The position numbers were made by a program, and so were the translations under genes. Shown here piece by piece: positions 62,358 through 64,000 of a stretch of DNA of 64,000 nucleotides. The stretch comes from Actinomycetes bacterium. Lineage in GTDB: Bacteria > Actinomycetota > Acidimicrobiia > Acidimicrobiales > RAAP-2. The notes under the pieces were generated by a model, which searched no databases, was not told the origin of the DNA, and saw only the letters and a program-made list of their open reading frames with translations. Location of the stretch: positions 1-64,000 of the forward strand of contig JAJYQJ010000068.1 of NCBI GenBank assembly GCA_021794655.1, written 5' to 3'. Position 1 is the stretch's first letter; each line of letters begins with the position of its first letter.

Positions 62358-63743
62358 TCAGAGATCAAACAGCGTTCTCAACGCTTCTACCAGGCGTTCT
62401 CCTCTAGCTGTCCCGGCAGCGTCTTTCAATTGAACCGTCGGCTCATGGAGAACTTTCGCCAATATCGAGCGCGTTAGAGCGTCGATCTTCTCCCAGTCCG
62501 CGTCCGAGAAGTTCGACAACCGCCTCCGCTGACGGTCCAGTTCGGTCTTTCGAATCTGCTCCAGACGAGCCCTGAACGAGGTAACAGTCGGGGTAGCCCC
62601 TCTCTCGCGCATCAAACTGCGGTATCGAGACACCTCTTCTACCACGATCTCCCGTGCCCGCACCGCCTCTTCCTCACGACCACTCATAGCTTCGTTAACC
62701 GCCGCTCCGAGATCGTCCATATCCAAAAGGGTCACTCCTTCAACTCCTCTTAACGACGGGTCAATATTTCTGGGAACGCCGAGATCTATCGCCAAGATAC
62801 GACCGCCCTCAGCCGTGGTGGTGTCGCATAACATCTCTTTGGTTATCACTAGACGATCAGAGTCGACCGCAGTGAAAACGACGTCAGCATCACCTAGTTC
62901 GTGGCTGACCCGATCAATGTTGGTAACCCTCATCGACGGTCGGGCAGACGTTTCCTCGTTGCCTTCGTTGCCTTCGTTGCCTTCGTTGCCTTCGTTGCCT
63001 TCGTTGCCTTCGCCGCCTTCGCCGCCTTCGCCGCCAGTTGAAGAGTTAGATAACAGATCGGCCAGTTGAGCGACGCGCTCTCGACTCCGGTTCGCGACGA
63101 CGATTTCCTTGGGGGCGGCGTCGACTGGTTGGTCGAGCAGAGCTCTCGAGACTCCAAAGCCCATCGCACCGGCCCCGACGACGAGCACCTTGCTCCCACT
63201 GAGAGTTCCCCCGAGACGATCCCTAGCTACCTCAACTGCGGCGTTCGAGAACGACGTCGTACCTCGCGCTATCCCGGTCTCGGAGCGGACTCGTTTCCCC
63301 GTCTCGACAGCGTGTCTAAACAGGTTGGAGAGCACCGGACCACACGCCTTCTCCTGTTGTGAGAGTTCACAGCTACGGCGTATCTGACCCAAGACCTCTG
63401 ACTCCCCGACGACGGCGGACTTCAGGCCTGCCGCCACCGAAAACACGTGCTCTGGTACTTCGTCATCAAAACGGACGCTCGTGTACTCCTCGACCTGTTC
63501 GAACGTGAATCCAGCTCTCGTGGCAAAGATCTGTTTCACGTCCGATACCGCATCGTGAAATCGATCGACGACCGCATAGACTTCTGTCCTCAGGCAGGTC
63601 GAGACGAGCACGGACTCTTCTAGATTCGGGTTATCCCTGAGCTCGGCTATGACCTTTGCGGTATCGGCGTCTGACACCGTAACCCTCTCTAGAAGATCCA
63701 GAGGGGCCCTCGTGTGCTCGATTCCAACAACTATGACAGGCAA
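62358..63743 (-). CDS. hemA: glutamyl-tRNA reductase
   Basis: First enzyme of the C5 pathway, reducing glutamyl-tRNA to glutamate-1-semialdehyde; 461 residues, TTG start behind GGGAGA. The catalytic cysteine lies in VLVSTCLRTEVYAVVD, where most bacteria have STCNR. The NADPH domain has KVLVVGAGAMGFGVSRALL, and the dimerisation helices follow near the C-terminus. An acidic repeat block (GGEGGEGG and NEG units) interrupts the NADPH domain at about residues 236-263; known HemA proteins are normally continuous there. Confidence 0.95.
   Translation of the reverse strand: MPVIVVGIEHTRAPLDLLERVTVSDADTAKVIAELRDNPNLEESVLVSTCLRTEVYAVVDRFHDAVSDVKQIFATRAGFTFEQVEEYTSVRFDDEVPEHVFSVAAGLKSAVVGESEVLGQIRRSCELSQQEKACGPVLSNLFRHAVETGKRVRSETGIARGTTSFSNAAVEVARDRLGGTLSGSKVLVVGAGAMGFGVSRALLDQPVDAAPKEIVVANRSRERVAQLADLLSNSSTGGEGGEGGEGNEGNEGNEGNEGNEGNEETSARPSMRVTNIDRVSHELGDADVVFTAVDSDRLVITKEMLCDTTTAEGGRILAIDLGVPRNIDPSLRGVEGVTLLDMDDLGAAVNEAMSGREEEAVRAREIVVEEVSRYRSLMRERGATPTVTSFRARLEQIRKTELDRQRRRLSNFSDADWEKIDALTRSILAKVLHEPTVQLKDAAGTARGERLVEALRTLFDL
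62956..63036. repeat. nine 9-bp tandem repeats inside hemA
   Basis: Six TCGTTGCCT followed by three TCGCCGCC(T/A) on the plus strand, without other mismatches. On the coding strand they give three Gly-Gly-Glu and six Gly-Asn-Glu units. In-frame 9-bp unit. Confidence 0.9.
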
Positions 63744-64000
63744 GTCGACAACGTCTCCCTACTATTGGCCAATCACGCTCATCGCGTCCTTCCACGTCGC
63801 CTCAGTCGCTCGGCGCAAGAGTGAAATTAGCCGTAGAACTTGAGCTGACCCATCAGCTCCAATGCCTATGTTAGGCGATACCGGGTTCACTTAGATTGCA
63901 CGGCCGCCTCGTATTCCGAATCTGATGTCTTCCGAATAGATATCGTGTGACTGGAAAAAGCTCATTACCTGGAGCTCGATCGAGAGGTCGACATATCGCA
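63744..64000. other. region upstream of hemA to the window edge
   Basis: It should contain the hemA promoter (leftward). A minus-strand frame open from the edge stops at 63891-63893 with ...SEDIRFGIRGGRAI and may be the end of an upstream gene, but 36 codons are too few to judge. No RNA gene recognised. Confidence 0.3.

Noticed and set aside
52041-63036. CRISPR array among the short repeats
   Set aside because: All arrays are direct head-to-tail repeats without spacers and lie in or at coding frames; no cas genes are present.
63891-64000. end of a possible leftward gene at the window edge
   Set aside because: Only 36 codons are visible and chance openness is likely in GC-rich DNA; mentioned in the region note only.

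Overview
The window looks like chromosomal DNA of a GC-rich actinobacterium, probably of the Acidimicrobiia type. This rests on the 14-subunit NADH dehydrogenase operon with a divergent geranylgeranyl/menaquinone reductase, an AftD-like arabinofuranosyltransferase with its usual glycosyltransferase and acyltransferase neighbours, a class E-like sortase, a CobA-HemD fusion, frequent GTG/TTG starts, and dense ATGA/GTGA stop-start overlaps. The class-level placement is inference; no rRNA or tRNA gene was seen to confirm it.

Layout. (1) 1-3.2 kb is accessory DNA: a mobile-element end hairpin, a decayed VapBC toxin-antitoxin pair, an intact tightly overlapping three-gene cassette (TIGR04255 protein, HTH protein, unknown protein) and an IS607-type transposase stub. 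(2) 3.2-19.1 kb is a complete nuoA-N operon on the minus strand, with a divergent FAD-dependent prenyl reductase at 19.3 kb. (3) hemL at 20.6-22.0 kb is followed by a foreign-looking three-gene cassette around a Clp-fold serine protease (22.0-23.4 kb), a large radical SAM protein and a glycosyltransferase-methyltransferase fusion. (4) 28.2-32.6 kb holds two beta-propeller lipoproteins and, between the ribosome-binding site and the ATG of one of them, an IscB (OMEGA) element with its omega-RNA (HEARO-type) region. (5) hemB at 33 kb is followed by a cell-envelope block: GT2, AftD-like protein, acyltransferase and GT39. (6) 41.8-59.7 kb is a surface-protein and glycan island: three related propeller lipoproteins, an 1148-residue secreted protein, two DUF2079 membrane proteins, a GT2, a GT2-methyltransferase fusion, a secreted protein with a C-terminal anchor, a GT-C-like protein and a sortase. 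(7) 59.8-63.7 kb is cobA-hemD, hemC and hemA.

How it fits together. hemA, hemC, cobA-hemD, hemB and hemL all lie on the minus strand in biosynthetic order, but surface and envelope genes separate hemD from hemB, and hemB from hemL. The window therefore reads as a conserved heme and respiratory backbone interrupted by accessory islands. Short in-frame tandem repeats (9, 12, 15 and 18 bp) recur inside backbone and island genes alike (hemA, nuoG, sortase, the GT-C-like protein, a DUF2079 protein), which suggests that slipped-strand variation is common in this genome.

The strongest candidate for something new is the IscB element. The enzyme is apparently intact, carries an unusual CxxC/CxxC insertion, overlaps its own guide-RNA region with an open frame that has a good ribosome-binding site, and shows a readable insertion history. 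The TIGR04255 cassette, the Clp-protease cassette and the DUF2079/propeller-lipoprotein/sortase island come next.
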